DNA from: Bicyclus anynana
Taxonomy: Eukaryota > Arthropoda > Insecta > Lepidoptera > Nymphalidae
Direction of reading: 5' to 3'
Assembly (NCBI RefSeq): GCF_947172395.1
Contig: NC_069097.1
Span: 16,290,142-16,354,141, forward strand
Length of the DNA stretch: 64,000 nucleotides
In this document: in pieces, positions 21,007 to 33,240 of the stretch
Position numbering within the stretch: the first letter of the stretch is position 1
How the letters are laid out: each line of letters opens with the position of its first letter
The notes under the pieces: model-generated
Told to the model about the DNA's origin: nothing
Databases searched by the model: none
What the model saw: only the letters and a program-made list of their open reading frames with translations
Position numbers and translations under genes: made by a program

Positions 21007-23950
21007 TGACCTAGGCTAAATAGATTGTTATCATTAACACTACATACAAATTAAAATTATATATTGTTATAAATTGTGTTTGTTTAATTTTGTTCAACTT
21101 TAAAATATTCAAACTCCACTTTAAATATGTTTTAACAACCTGCACAGTATTTCTGTAAATGCTAAAGTAGAGGTAGAAGTTGTTCGCTCGCTCGCTGCAG
21201 CTCTTTGCATAACGAGGCGGGAAAAATTGAGAGAACTTAAAAGTGCTAATAGTTTGCCCCCCGGCGACCCCGGCGACCCCGGCGCCGCGCGCTGCCCCTT
21301 TGACCGGCGGCCTGCAGCCCTGCGGCTGTGCGAAACTAATCTCTAACAAAGTGCTTCTTTTACGTACTAAATAATTTGTTTTTAATGTAAAAAATATCCT
21401 TAATCTATTGCGCTTCATTTTACATGTTTTCAAGCGGTTTTAACTTTGTATTTCGATACTTAGGCCTGAAAAAAAAAGTTGAAGGAAAGTTAAACGTTCG
21501 CCGAAATTTTTCCGTTTCGGTCTTTGTTCTGTCTTATTAACAAATGTAGAGGTTCAAGAATTTTATCACAATTATTTTTCTAGCTGCATAGTTTCGTTTA
21601 AAAGTAATGGCGGATGATGATGAATTTAAGTTTTGGAGTTGGTATTCTCTAAAGAAAATGGGCAGTCAAATATAAAAATAAGAGGCTAGAACTCTATCGC
21701 AACATCACTTCGAGGGTCTATTCTTATTAATGATTTACAATATAGATACCATTTATAATTCCGAAACTACCTGTACCTAAATAACATTCAACGAATTGAT
21801 ATTACCTTCTAAAGTTTAATTTAAACCCACAGAAACTGTTTGCAGGAGGTGAAGTGAAATTATCAATTAGTATCTCCTTAGCGTCGTACTTCGGTACGCG
21901 GTACTTCATTAATTATGGACTCGGCATTATTTTACATGACTGCTAATGACGGAGCTCTGCGGAGGCTCGGAGGGAGGCTGCAGAGGGCGCACTCGCCCTC
22001 CCTCCCTAATGCGTGTACAATTAGTTTAAAACAATCCCTCCTGTATATTATAAAAGCTTTTAAACTCAGAGTAACACTGAGCAGCGCCGAGATATAATTA
22101 CAAGTTTGTCACAAACATTTTTCATGTACCTACTGTAGATATCTATATAATTCGTATGAGCAAATTATCTGGCTGGGAATTTATAATTAAAATAAATTGT
22201 TGAAGAAAAGAAAGTGTAATATTAACTGAAGTTTTGTGGGATAGACTTAAAACTGTTCTATTTCAAGTAAGAATGTCTACCTTGGGTGCGATTCCGCTAT
22301 TTCACTCGTTGACGACATTTTCGCCTAAAACGAAGCGTTATAAGTGTTTTGTGCCTAAAACGATACGTCATATTCGGCTTAAACTTTTTGTTATCTGTAC
22401 CTATCTTTACAAAATATAGGGAGAACTTAAACCTATACTTACGAGGTATATCAGAACACCAACTAGCAGCACTTGCAGTATTGTATTTGATATGTACATA
22501 TCCTAAAATGCTATGTTTTGCGCCAAGACATACCTACTCGTAGATCTCCCTTCCAAGTTCCACCAATCAATTTGTGCCGATGTTGCTTCTAAAAATAGAG
22601 GAGTGCATTCACACATAAGATCTGTGATAAAGAGTTTCTTTCTTAAGACTTCCGTGTCGTTAAGTAAACGAGGTAAACGTCAGCAAGCTTCTCATGTGTG
22701 CTATTTAGACTTTAAAACAAAATACAAGGATTTCATTTAACTCTGCTCAGTGAGGGGGTTGAGGAGGTAGTCAAAGTGTTGTCATTATTCGTGTACACAC
22801 AAACATGCAGTACACAATAATATCGTGAGTGAATTCTGAGTGGGTAGTTACGTATTAATGCTTGCGGCCGCCGCCCCCGCCGCCCCCGCCGCCCCCGCCG
22901 CGCCGCGAATGAATAATTCCGGCTACAGAGAGGCCGTCGGCTTTAGCAGACGGACGGGTTTTTGTTCACAATTTATGAAAATTGACATCTCAATACAGTG
23001 TAATCATCAGACAAGGATAAATCAAAATGGAATTTTTAAATTTAATTATAATTGTGTGCTTCCGTAATATATTTTACAAATAAGGACGTTGTTTGAATAT
23101 ACCGATAAGCCTCTGCTAAAATATACTGCTGCTATAGTTAGATCATCATCATTCATAGTCTATTTATGTACTTATGTACTAGCCGACGCCCGCGACTTCG
23201 TCCGCGTGAACTTGTACGTGCGGACAGACACACCATTTTTCAATGTAGCGAGTAGTTTTACAGCTGCTTGGAAACTTTAAATTGGAAAATCTCTTTGTGA
23301 AAGCGATTTTTGAAAATCTATTTTTCTTGTCTCGTAGCAAAATCCCTCGGGGGCTTTAGGAAAAACTAAACGTAAAGAGAACAATCGGAGATAAAGGTAA
23401 ACAACGTTTACATAGAGCTAGTCCCGGCGGAGCTGGGCGCTCAGCCGGAGCGGACTGACTCGTATATACTCGTAGGAAACAGCGTTTGACAATTGTAGTG
23501 TATCTACAAGTAGCCAGGGCTAAAACTGGCAATACGTTTTCAGTAAGCTTTCTATACAAGTAGCTAGAGGTGGTGGTATCCTTCCCCAAAGTAGTTGAAG
23601 ATTGGTGAGATTGGTGAGACGTAAGTATATTGTAATCGTAAGGACGGTATCGTTTATACAGGTACATTTAATATTTTTTCGTAAAGTGATAATTAATACA
23701 TACACTGAACAGCTGGTTTTATAATTTTCGTCTGTTTATTTGTTTAAGCTTTAGTGAAAAACAATTAATTTATATGTCGAATCTGTGGTACGTATTACCT
23801 ATATTTAGAGATGCGTTTCCGAAACGTTTCATATAATATTCAAAATCTCATATTTTGTTAAAAAAATGTTCGTCTATCGCACACACGATAAGCGTCCCTT
23901 CTTTATCAATCATTAATAACGTCAGGCTTTTAACATTTGAATGCTCTATC

Positions 23951-24001
23951 AGTGACGTCAGATAAGCGCCGTGACGTCACACGTCACGTGACGTCGCGGT
24001 G
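23951..24001. promoter_or_regulatory. Cluster of CRE (TGACGTCA) and E-box motifs
   Basis: Within 50 bp there are two exact TGACGTCA palindromes (about 23952 and 23972), a CACGTGACGTC composite with a CACGTG E-box, and further CGTCA half-sites. These are consensus sites for bZIP (CREB/ATF) and bHLH factors. A CGCGCGAGACGG GC-rich block follows. No gene start is recognised next to it. Confidence 0.4.
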
Positions 24002-24196
24002 ATTAATCTCGCGCGAGACGGGAAAGGGAGAAGGGTCTCGAGGAAGGGATTGAGAAATTACTTTGAGTTTATCACGTTTGAGAATTCTATTGTGAGATGT
24101 GATTTCATTAGCATTTTAGCTTTATAGAGAACATTGCAGTAATATATTACTGTTTCACGAAAGGTATTATTCTAAAAGAAATTTTATTTAATAACT

Positions 24197-24382
24197 TCAT
24201 TTTATCATCGACATCATCATCATTACCAGCTGGGCATAGTCCTCTTGCATGGACTTCCAAACGAAACGGTCTCGAGGCGCGAGTACCCAGCGGCTCCCTG
24301 TAACATCTTTGGTCCACCTAGTGGGGGTTTGACCAATACTGCTCTTTCCGGTGTCATTCCGGTGTTCCGGGGTCGGGGTCAT
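24197..24382 (-). mobile_element. LINE C-terminal fragment (RTE/endonuclease-RT type)
   Basis: The minus-strand translation contains TPTRWTKDVTGSRWVLAPRD and WKSMQE, the RW-x-D-D...W...A-x-DR-x-x-WK signature ending endonuclease-reverse transcriptase ORFs. It is 5' truncated and ends in an ATC-rich tail on plus. Confidence 0.65.
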
Positions 24383-25318
24383 TTTATATAAATAAGTATT
24401 ATTTTACATTATCGTAAGTTCAACCCATTCGTTAACTAAAGAAAGCATAAAATAACGCTACGAAGACACTAAAAATTCCTAAGTAAAAAAAGCTGCCGCT
24501 AAATAAGTACCGCCGCCGCTAGATAAAACTTGAGATATTATTAATTATTTTGTTAGTTTTATTCATAATATGTCAGCGTGTGAGTAATTCTTCATGAATA
24601 AATTTGAAAAAGACGGAGACGGACAGATAGCGGCGTATAGTTGTAGACATCATGAGACGCTACGTGTCGAACTCCGTAGCACCTGCGCGCTGTAACGTCG
24701 GCCGACACTCTCCGGCGGCTCTACGTACTGTTAGTTTCGGCTTCTCGGTGTTTATAAAAAAAAACACTTTGTTAACTGAAACTGAGTTTTATTGTTTATA
24801 ATTTAACTATAGTTCAAAATACGACAACAAACTCTATTACTATGGATCACTACGTTTCGCGACTCGCGAGGACCTGCAAAGGGTCTATAGGCGGCTAGTA
24901 TCATCAGGGGCTTAGCCTTGTTACTTAGTCCAGACCGGCGGGCATAAACCAGGTCAGTAGCTGGACAGCAATTCGGCTAATCACCCGAACGACTGAATGT
25001 TTAGAGGCAGAGCTACGGTTTATAAAGCAGATATATTGCTGACAGAACATTTATATCTGTGTCACAGCTCTGCATTACGAATATAGAATTTAGGGATGTA
25101 ACAGTACCCATTACCCTTCCCCGAATGAGATCTTCATTATCATTTGAGAGTACAGTTTAAATCCTACGAACATAACAAGGAGCTACGAGCTTTAAAGAAC
25201 GTCATACATGCGGTAGCTGTGAGCCTGTCATACACCACACACCTCATCCAAAGTTTCTCAGCCCACGGTTTACTTTTCGTTTCTTGACGTTTCTGTAGCT
25301 TACACTTAAAATCGTCCA

Positions 25319-25543
25319 CCACGCTGGCCCAATGCGGATTGGCAGATTTAACACACGCAGAGAATTAAGATAATTCTCTGGTATGCAGGTTTCCTCACGA
25401 TGTTTTCCTTCACCGATTGAGACACGTGATATTTAATTTCTTAAAATGCACATAACTGAAAGGTGCATGCCCTGGACCGGATTCGAACCCACACCCTCCG
25501 GAATCGGAGGCAGAGGTCATATCCACTGGGCTATCACGGCTCA
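25319..25543 (-). mobile_element. tRNA-derived SINE, family A copy 2
   Basis: Minus-strand copy with GGTTCGAATCCGG B box (25475-25490 region) and CCAGTGGATATGACCTCTGC head ending at GAGCCGTGATAG near 25543. Confidence 0.8.
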
Positions 25544-26138
25544 AAATAATAATTAGATAAGTAAAATTATAGCGCGTGAAGATTGTCATAAAGCGAGTCC
25601 ATAATTAAAAAAAATGTATTTAATTAACATTTAAATGAATTTGGTAAAGCAAATGAAGCCACTGCGCGGTCGGCTAAGCCCCGCTTCGATAAATTAATCA
25701 AATTGATTTACATTTTTAATTGGACTCGCTATAACTTATTATAATTTGTTGGAGGGCTTCATTACAAAGGAAATTAATATTAAACAGCTGTTCCTGCGAA
25801 GTTCGCGGTGACTGACTGGTCTGTGGGTGGGTACGGTACATCATCACTTCGCTAATGACTGTCCCACTGCTGGGACAGCTTCTTCTATCGTCGAAGAAAA
25901 GGGTAGAGCAGAAATAGTGTTCCTTTACTTTAAATATTTCATTGAAGGTTGTCTGGAGGAGATCACTTTTAACGATAAGACCGTCTTTAACTTTTTTCGG
26001 TATTATGTTGTTACTTTATATATTTTTTGTACAATACAAACTTTATCTATCTATTATATATCTAGAGCTAGCCACTACTTTTATTCCGTAGAAAGTCGAT
26101 TACTAATGTATTGTTTTTTAATGTAACTGTTTTGTTGA

Positions 26139-26290
26139 TTCAGTGGTCAGCTAAAGTGGCTCCGAAGCACTACGTCCTGGGTTCGAGTCCAAGGTGTGTA
26201 AAATATAGAGCACGGTGGGTAAGTAGTAATAAGCTCCATATCCGCTTTTCTTTCCGGACATGCCTTTTTATAAGCCGAGGCTGATGGTGA
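26139..26290 (+). mobile_element. tRNA-derived SINE-like element, family E
   Basis: Has TCAGTGGTCAGCTAAAGTGG (A-box region) and GGGTTCGAGTCCAAGG (B box), then a unique body containing GGGTAAGTAGTAATAAGC. Confidence 0.5.
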
Positions 26291-27734
26291 TGGTCCTACT
26301 TTAGAACGTCCATATTTTTGGAAATGGTTAAAACATTGTGGATATACATATGGATTACACAACGTGTTCGTTTGATCTGAATTCAAAACGAATATCTGGA
26401 AAACCGCATACAAAGCGGATAGATGGAAAACAAAAGAAAACGAAATTGTGGACGGGAAAATATTTGTACAGCGAGCGATGTTACATCGGCTTTCTTTTGT
26501 ATTTTTTATTGAGTTTGTAGGTAGGTCACTAAGTAATTAGATATTTGGGTTTAGTGCCACGCGGATAATAATATTAATTCTATGTTTATTGCGTATGCCT
26601 ACCGACATTATGGATATTTTTTCCTACCTTATATTAGAATTTTACTAAAGGTTTTCCTTTTCAAAATAACAGGCAATGTCCTTTTCTGTACCCTTGACAA
26701 AGTGCATGTTATACAGAGTAACAAAAAAGTCGCAGTCGCAGTAAGATTTTTAAAATACTCGTAATTTCGAAAAATAAAATACTTTCAAATGTGAAGGTTC
26801 GTCAAAAGCCAGGGTGGCTTTTGATCTTTATATCACTACAACTAACATTCAGCAAAGTTGTCTATACGTAAGTAGTTAAATGCAGGAAAAAGTGTTCCGT
26901 AACAGAGTTAGCGTTAGAGCGTGCTCACTCGAGCAAGTGCACATCACGAGCCGTCGAATATTTATACTGGAGAGTAAGGACACGGATTTTGTTTACATAA
27001 TATTTTATTTAACTATTGTAGATATTTATATGTTGATATTATTATATGTTGATATTAAATTTATTTATCACTTCATTATTAATGTATCAAAAAACTGATT
27101 AAATTCTGTATTAATTTAAAATTTTCATAACAGATTAAAATATTCTCGTATTATTATTACAAATAAAAAACTTTATGTAGGAAGGTACGGTAGGCAAACA
27201 TATGCTTCGGGGTATTTACAACTTACAGGATACTAAACAACTTGCATAATAATATATTGTATGTACACTGTACATATTATGTTACACTACATAGTAAGTA
27301 AACTAAGTAGCGGCTGTTATCTCAAAGTTAGGCCAAGATCTGCGAACTGTTGCACGCTGTAGGGTACCTATGAGTGAGACCAGCACTGCTGACTTAGCTC
27401 AGATACTGATACAACTTGCTCAACTTTGTGTCTGCACTAGCTCGCAGATATTAGCGTAGGTACCTAGCTAGTACCTACCATAGTCTCACCGCAGGAAGGT
27501 CTCACACACTGAGCATGACCGACTTCGATCATTTTCGAAAGGCGAATGACAAGTCGAATTTTTCGTCAATAATGTTTAATTTGATAACCGAAATCTGTAC
27601 CATATCCAATGGACCCGTATTTCTCAAATTGTTGTTTGATTTTTCAAAGTTCTCCTTAGTTCGATTACGAAAAAATTATTACATTTTATACTTAATTTAC
27701 AATGTAAAAATCGAATGTTAACCTTTGATCAGGT

Positions 27735-28085
27735 ATTTCACCGCGCCGGAGCTTGCCGCGCCGCGCCGCTAATTACCCCACCCAGTCAGATAGCGAGCTA
27801 ATTACTCGCCATAACTTCAGAAGAAGCAGAGGCTCCTTAATCAGTAATTTGAGATAATGAATGAAGTTCCAAATTAACCGGAGTTAGTTAAATCGGCCAT
27901 CGCGCGCCTCATTGCGCCTCAAAACTTTTCACATTTAGCCAACTTTCCGACCGGCGCTACCCTGTCCGCCCCGGGCCTGCGCCCTGACAAATGACGCCGC
28001 GCGCCACAACTTATTTTGTAATTCAGGCTTTTAATCGTTTCCATTGAATGGCGATGGAAACGACTTCACAGACGCGGGATAAATC
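27735..28085. promoter_or_regulatory. Candidate regulatory island (GC-rich blocks with TAAT motifs)
   Basis: CG-rich words (CCGCGCCGCGCCGCTAATTA) alternate with homeodomain-type CTAATTA sites (27770, 27799) and TTAATCAG. A perfect short inverted repeat, CGTTTCCAT with 9 bp spacer and ATGGAAACG, lies at 28036-28062. The complexity is higher than in the surroundings and no ORF explains it. Regulatory function is inference. Confidence 0.3.
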
Positions 28086-29321
28086 GACCGGCGGGACCTT
28101 ATGTCTTCTATAAAACAGTGACAAAGAAATGTTTCGCTACATACGTAATATGCAGTGTAACGGATTACATTCAACGACCCTTTGGTGGTTACATTACACT
28201 GTAAATGACCGCCAGTAGCTTGCCACGCTTTGCAACGGCATTATGACACTTTGAAGGAATTTGATAAGTAACGTGTAAAAGCTGACGTAAAAACATTTTT
28301 TTAGTTGGTGAATACCTGTCTTACAAACCGGCGGTAGATTCTCTAGAAATTGTTAAACTTAACCTTTCAAAAGTTAAAAGTTTAAAGTGCTGATAAACGA
28401 ATTTTTATTTCACAATCGGTGCAGAATTTTTGAGTATTTGTAGCCTTATACATATTTATTATACATATTTATTATTTTGTATGCGTAGATAATACCAATC
28501 TTCAATTCTTGACTTCAACATTTTTGGATGAAGCTCAGAAAAACTTTAAAGGCCGACACACACCTGACGTGGCGTTATTCTCTCAGTGATATCACAGAAT
28601 ACATGTACAAATAGGTACCTACGTATTAACTTTGCTATCATTCAAATAAAATTAAGTCTTTCGCTTTTTTGAGCTTTTTAAGATGTGAAAGTTGAAAGCA
28701 TCACCGAGAAATATCTTTTAGTATACATCCTGTTAAATAGTTATCTTATTACTATCCTATTAAATAGTTATCCAATATGTTCGGTGACTTGAATAATTTA
28801 ATAAAATGTTAAATATGAGTAAGTAAGTATTTTTAAGTGAAACTTAACTGAGATTTTATTTACTGAATCTTATTTCAGTAAAACTATTGAAATTTCATCC
28901 ATTTTCTTGCAAATAAAAGGGCGCGGATCGTTTCAGACGCCATGAATAAAACATAAGTAATGTGTTGGGCCGCAGCTAGAGTAGGGTGCGACGGGCGACT
29001 GCCGACTGCTGGACTGGTGCTGTCCCTGGAGCGGTGGGTGGTACCTGTCTGAATCAATTTAGTTATGGAAAAAAACAATGAACTGCGAGACGTCTGACTT
29101 ACCGAGGGTTCCGTGTAAAAAAATAATAAAGCGCATTTTTAACAGCGGTGGGAAAAATATTTTGTCACTTTTTTAAAAGTATCGCTACCAATTTTGTGAT
29201 TTTCGGATTTCTTTTACTTGTGCCAAATTATATTTCGTGCCTTTTTAAGTCAATAGGATGCAGGTTTTGTTGCCCTCGCCACATATGTTTTCTGTGCCCG
29301 CGCCAGAGTGCACCATAAAAC

Positions 29322-29363
29322 TTTAGCACCAAATAATATACTCGTATATTATTTGGTGCTAAA
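29322..29363. repeat. Perfect 19-bp palindrome with 4-bp loop
   Basis: TTTAGCACCAAATAATATA (29322-29340), CTCG, then its exact complement (29345-29363). It could extrude as a cruciform. No transposon features surround it. Confidence 0.85.
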
Positions 29364-30135
29364 TGTATATTTTGATATAATATGTATTCACGTGCGTTAA
29401 CTTAGAATTTTTTTTTTTCATTTATCAATGCTTAAGTACTAAATATTCAAGCATGGTCATGTAGTCGGTCGTTTAAACTGATCGAGGATAATGATGATGG
29501 GGATTAGGTATTGCCTATTTTAATAAATATTCATTTGATACACACGTTCACGCGTGATGCCATTATGATTGGAAAATTTTTGACAGATACGGAAATGTAA
29601 CAAAGTGGTTTTTTAAGGTTAGCGCTCTTCCTTTTGAGGTACGTGTGTATCCCAAAAAATAAACAGTTCAGTTGTTGAACTTTTGAAACTATATACGAAC
29701 GCGGTGAAGGGTAATGAATAAACGTGTAAACAGATTGACGCTGTGACGTCACTTCGTTACCCGACTGACGACATAAATCATTTATTATACAGTACGCCGC
29801 TCATTGCCCGCGTCGGCAAATTAAATGTATTGCGTTTCATGCGAAATATGATGACGTGTGTTCATACTTTCCGGACTGGTAGCGTTTGTGGATTGGGTGC
29901 ATAATGCGGTGGATTTTATATTCAGATGATTTTAGATTTTATAATGACTATCCTCTGAAAGTCGATTTGTTACTTGGAGCCTTTTTTCAACTTCATTGAC
30001 CGAAAAAAATATTTCGGAACGTCTATATTCATTTATTTTGTATTTATGATTATTAATAATTACGTCTTTGATGAATGAAAACCATTGAATGTATAATACA
30101 AGTTCGGGGGCTTTCATTTTCGGAAAGCAACCGAT

Positions 30136-30904
30136 TCCTCAGAATGAGAGGGGTTAGGCCAATAGTTCACTACGCTGCCCCAATGCGGATTGGTAGATTT
30201 CACACACGCAGATAATTAAAAAAATTCTCTGGTATGCAGTTTTCCTCACAATGTTTTCCTTCAACGTTTGAGACACGTCATATTTAATTTCTTAAAATGC
30301 ACACAATAGGGATGATGACAGTTTTTTAAATTGTATACAAATTAAGAGTATACTAATAGTAAAGCAATTTTGTAAAAGGAACAGGGTATCTGCGATCATT
30401 ACTTTCGGAGCTACAGGGATTTAAAGAGTCAGATTTGCGGCGCTGCCGCGGATCCCTGAAAAACGCCCCATACAAAATGGCTCGAAAATATGACGTCATA
30501 GGCAATGTAATGATTGTTAGAATTGTATGCGCGTTCAAACAAAATTACTAAAATCTTTGTTATTTGTGCGTTTATGCTTATAGTTCATATATTAAAAAAT
30601 GTCACATTTAATGTAAGGAAGCTAAAACTGTATGAATTTTCATCTAATTACGATAAAATAATTTTAATAGATTTTGAAATTTTATAATCTCATTTATTTT
30701 GCAAATATCCAGACAATCTTTGCTTTTTATGTATAAATTAGTTAACATTGACCCTATTTACCCGAATGTATTATAAAAAACAATATATTCAAACCTAGTC
30801 ATCATCCCAATTGATAAGTTGGAGGTGCATGCCCCGGACCGGATTTGAACCCACACACTCCGGAATCGGAGACAGAGGTCATATCCAGTGGGCTATCACG
30901 GCTC
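30136..30904 (-). mobile_element. tRNA-derived SINE, family A copy 3, split by a MITE
   Basis: The SINE body runs 30136-30308 and resumes at 30809-30904. The two parts join within the GCACACAA...GTTGGAGGTGCATGCC stretch that is continuous in other copies. Head with GGATATGACCTCTG complement at the right end. The interruption is exactly the element at 30309-30808. Confidence 0.85.
30309..30808 (+). mobile_element. 500-bp MITE with 11-bp terminal inverted repeats
   Basis: GGGATGATGAC at 30309-30319 and GTCATCATCCC at 30798-30808. It is inserted into a SINE, which fixes its boundaries. AAT on both sides may be a 3-bp target duplication. Contains TGACGTCATAGGCAATG, and has no ORF. Its left ~95 bp recurs at 2576-2669. 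Confidence 0.8.
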
Positions 30905-31065
30905 TCAATTATAATGTAGTAGATATAGTTTAATATTTAAATAAAACATTGGATGAATCTTCTTTGAAAGTTACTATGAAATAGGTACTGTCAATGAGTT
31001 GCCGTAAGTAAACAGCGTTCGATTAGTTGCCGTGTTGTGGCCATGTTGACTTTGTGGCGACACTG

Positions 31066-31096
31066 GCCGGGGGGAGGGGGGGGGGGGGGCAGGGGG
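31066..31096 (+). other. G-rich tract (quadruplex-capable)
   Basis: Several G runs within about 30 bp: one of six, one of more than twelve and one of five. This satisfies the four-run quadruplex pattern on the plus strand. Confidence 0.6.
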
Positions 31097-31244
31097 TGCA
31101 AGCAAGAGGGGTCTTACACAAACAAACTCTCGCTCAACTTTGATAAACTTATAGCTATTGATGGACTAACATCGTACATACCTTCGTGATGGAACACGTG
31201 GACACGGCGTGGCAGTATAGTGTGCTGATACTTGGACAAAGCAG

Positions 31245-31599
31245 CAGGGGCGTAGCTAGCGCCGTATCAGTCGTATCAATGATACGGAGCCTCTGTACCT
31301 ACTACAGCCCCTTACGTTTAAATGCAAACATTAATTAAATGCGATACACAATCTCACTGAATTTGGTGGTTCCCAAAAAAAAAAAAACATATAAAAACTT
31401 ATTTAGTTTTGCTTCAGAAATTACGAAAAGTAAAGAAAATAATCTCTTTTTCCTGGGTGCATCCAAAAGTTGAAAATATCTCACATAGGTTAAGTTAAAT
31501 TACTGTTATTATGTATTTTAAATAAGCATTTTTGATACTTTTGTGAGAAATGTTTACCCTTTACCAAGTAATTTTGATACAGGGCACGTTACGCCACTG
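31245..31599 (-). mobile_element. hAT-like MITE (355 bp) with 8-bp target duplication
   Basis: Ends CAGGGGCGTAGCTA and GTTACGCCACTG are imperfect inverted repeats of the CAGTGGCGTAGC type. Flanks are CAAAGCAG (31237-31244) and GAAAGCAG (31600-31607), matching at 7 of 8. TIRs starting CAG and 8-bp duplications are typical of hAT transposons. Contains GTATCAATGATACGG shared with the copy at 56106. Non-coding. Confidence 0.7.
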
Positions 31600-32190
31600 G
31601 AAAGCAGACTTTAAACGTTCTGCGACCCACGGGGAGGCACATCTACTCCCAGACTTTATATTCTGTTTTTGAGAAATATCTTCAAAGAAAACCCTGACGT
31701 TTGGACTAATTTTTAACCAAACAACTTAACCACTAGACCAACTTCTTATATGTATAGATCTCTCTCGTAACTCACAGTAGCACTAGAAGTTTCAAATAGC
31801 AGTTATCTTCTTTATCGAGGAGTTCCAGTGAAAACAGCAACTTTTTAAGTGGCGATTACGGAAGAGCCGCACGCAGCGAACTCACTGCTAAGTGTACTTG
31901 TGAGTCGACGCGACTGCACGGCAACTAGTTGCCAACTGTCGTTTAAAGTTGCGCGATCATCGCGGCAGCGGCAGCTGCAACTGTAACTTGTAGCAATAAG
32001 TGCTGTTGTCGTTCCGGGCTACTAGTCGTACAACTTGAACGTTTTGACCTACTTTTTGATATCGGTAAAAATGATCGGAACTGAAAAGTCTGAAAACTAA
32101 ATACAAAACTTGTTTTTGTTTCACTATTTCCTAGATTCTAGAAGTATAAAAATCGTTAGACCTTTTTCTACTAAATCTAAGTATTGACAT

Positions 32191-32464
32191 CAGTGGCATA
32201 GCGTGCCTTAGCGGGCCCTGTATCAATATTAGTTGGGGGGCCAATAAATAAGCGGAAAATCCTAAAAATCTCTTAAGTTTTTTCCCTAACTCTTTTACCA
32301 CAAAGTATTGCTTTTTTAGACTTTCTCATTTGTGCAGTTTTTTTAATGTTTTTTCTTCGGAAAGCACCACCAGATTAAGTAATTAATATTGTAAATTACT
32401 TGTTACTAATTTATGCTTTCACATGTAAGGTGATACGGCTGATACGGCGGTAGCTACGCCCCTT
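32191..32464 (+). mobile_element. hAT-like MITE (274 bp) with 8-bp target duplication
   Basis: Starts CAGTGGCATAGCG and ends GTAGCTACGCCCCTT. Flanks ATTGACAT (32183-32190) and TTTGACAT (32465-32472) match at 7 of 8. The body, including AAGCACCACCAGATTAAGTA, is shared with 56106-56387. Confidence 0.7.
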
Positions 32465-32595
32465 TTTGACATAGCGCTGAATTTTAAATAGGAGTCAAAG
32501 TAATCAATTGTATGTACCGACATGACGTCAGTAGCTTTCACTATTGTAATAGTATCATGAAGTACATAATACACTATTTCCAGCCGCCAGTCATC

Positions 32596-32668
32596 GGTTC
32601 CGTGGTGTAGTGGTTATCACATCTGCTTTACACGCAGAAGGCCGCCAGTTCGATCCTGGCCGGAATCA
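32596..32668 (+). tRNA. tRNA-Val (anticodon UAC)
   Basis: 73-nt cloverleaf without intron. Acceptor GGTTCCG pairs with CGGAATC (one G-U), with discriminator A at 32668. Anticodon stem TCTGC/GCAGA encloses the loop TTTACAC with anticodon TAC at 32629-32631. T arm GCCAG-TTCGATC-CTGGC. D-arm region GTGTAGTGGTTATCAC doubles as box A, and AGTTCGATCCT is box B. A pol III terminator (five Ts at 32673-32677, then seven Ts) follows at once. It decodes GUA and probably other valine codons. No SINE tail is attached, so it reads as a true gene. Confidence 0.93.
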
Positions 32669-33139
32669 TAACTTTTTATTTTTTTAACTAGGAGTATCTG
32701 CAAATTGTAAAATATTCGCTTTAGTTTAATATTTTTTATATCTGCCATATATAATCTGTGAAAATAATTTTAGGTAGCAAGTTTTTTTTAAGTTTTGTTT
32801 TATGCGGTACTGGGTAGTATTGGTCATTCTCAATTATTATTGATTAATGATAATTATGATAATGATTAAGTGTGTGCTACTGTTTACGTTAGAAAATTAT
32901 GTTGGTTCATAATTTCTAATAAAATCAATTCCAAAATATATTTCCGAATCAAGATAACTGTCATTACGAGCAGGATCATGATTTGGCAAATTATGTGCCG
33001 ACAGATTCGGAAGTAGACTAGTAATACTTTATGTAGATTAAAACAAATCCTGAGGTGTTTTTCTATCTTACCTTGAAACATTCATCTAGATTCCAGTGGC
33101 AGGTGCCGCCCAAATCCTTTAACTCCGCGCGGCTATCGG

Positions 33140-33240
33140 CGGCCATGTTGTCTCGCTGCAGAGGCCATAAACGTCACCACTCGGCACTTGAGACCGACCG
33201 GCTTAACGGGTAATGGCTTCCGAAAATGGCCGCCATCTGA
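33140..33240. promoter_or_regulatory. Cluster of GCCAT (YY1/Pho-type) motifs
   Basis: GCCAT or ATGGC occurs five times in 100 bp: GGCGGCCATGTTG, GAGGCCATAAACG, GGTAATGGCTTCC, and AAAATGGCCGCCATCTG, which holds two opposed sites and a near-consensus YY1 core. Such clusters occur in Polycomb response elements and YY1 promoters. Function here is inference. Confidence 0.3.

Larger units (their letters stand above)
21007..32595. other. Long intergenic region between ALT-2 and tRNA-Val
   Basis: No supported protein-coding gene over 11 kb. It holds GC-rich short repeats (21257-21287 with CCCCGGCGA units; 22870-22905 with CCGCCCCCG units), scraps of common interspersed repeats (e.g. ACTAGCCGACGCCCGCGACT at 23179), a CRE cluster, a LINE tail, SINEs, a candidate regulatory island at 27.7-28.1 kb, hairpins, and several DNA-transposon relics listed separately. 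Segments not listed show nothing beyond AT-rich sequence. Confidence 0.6.

Noticed and set aside
29322..29363. Palindrome as a microRNA precursor
   Set aside because: The stem is only 19 bp with a 4-base loop, too short for a pre-miRNA.
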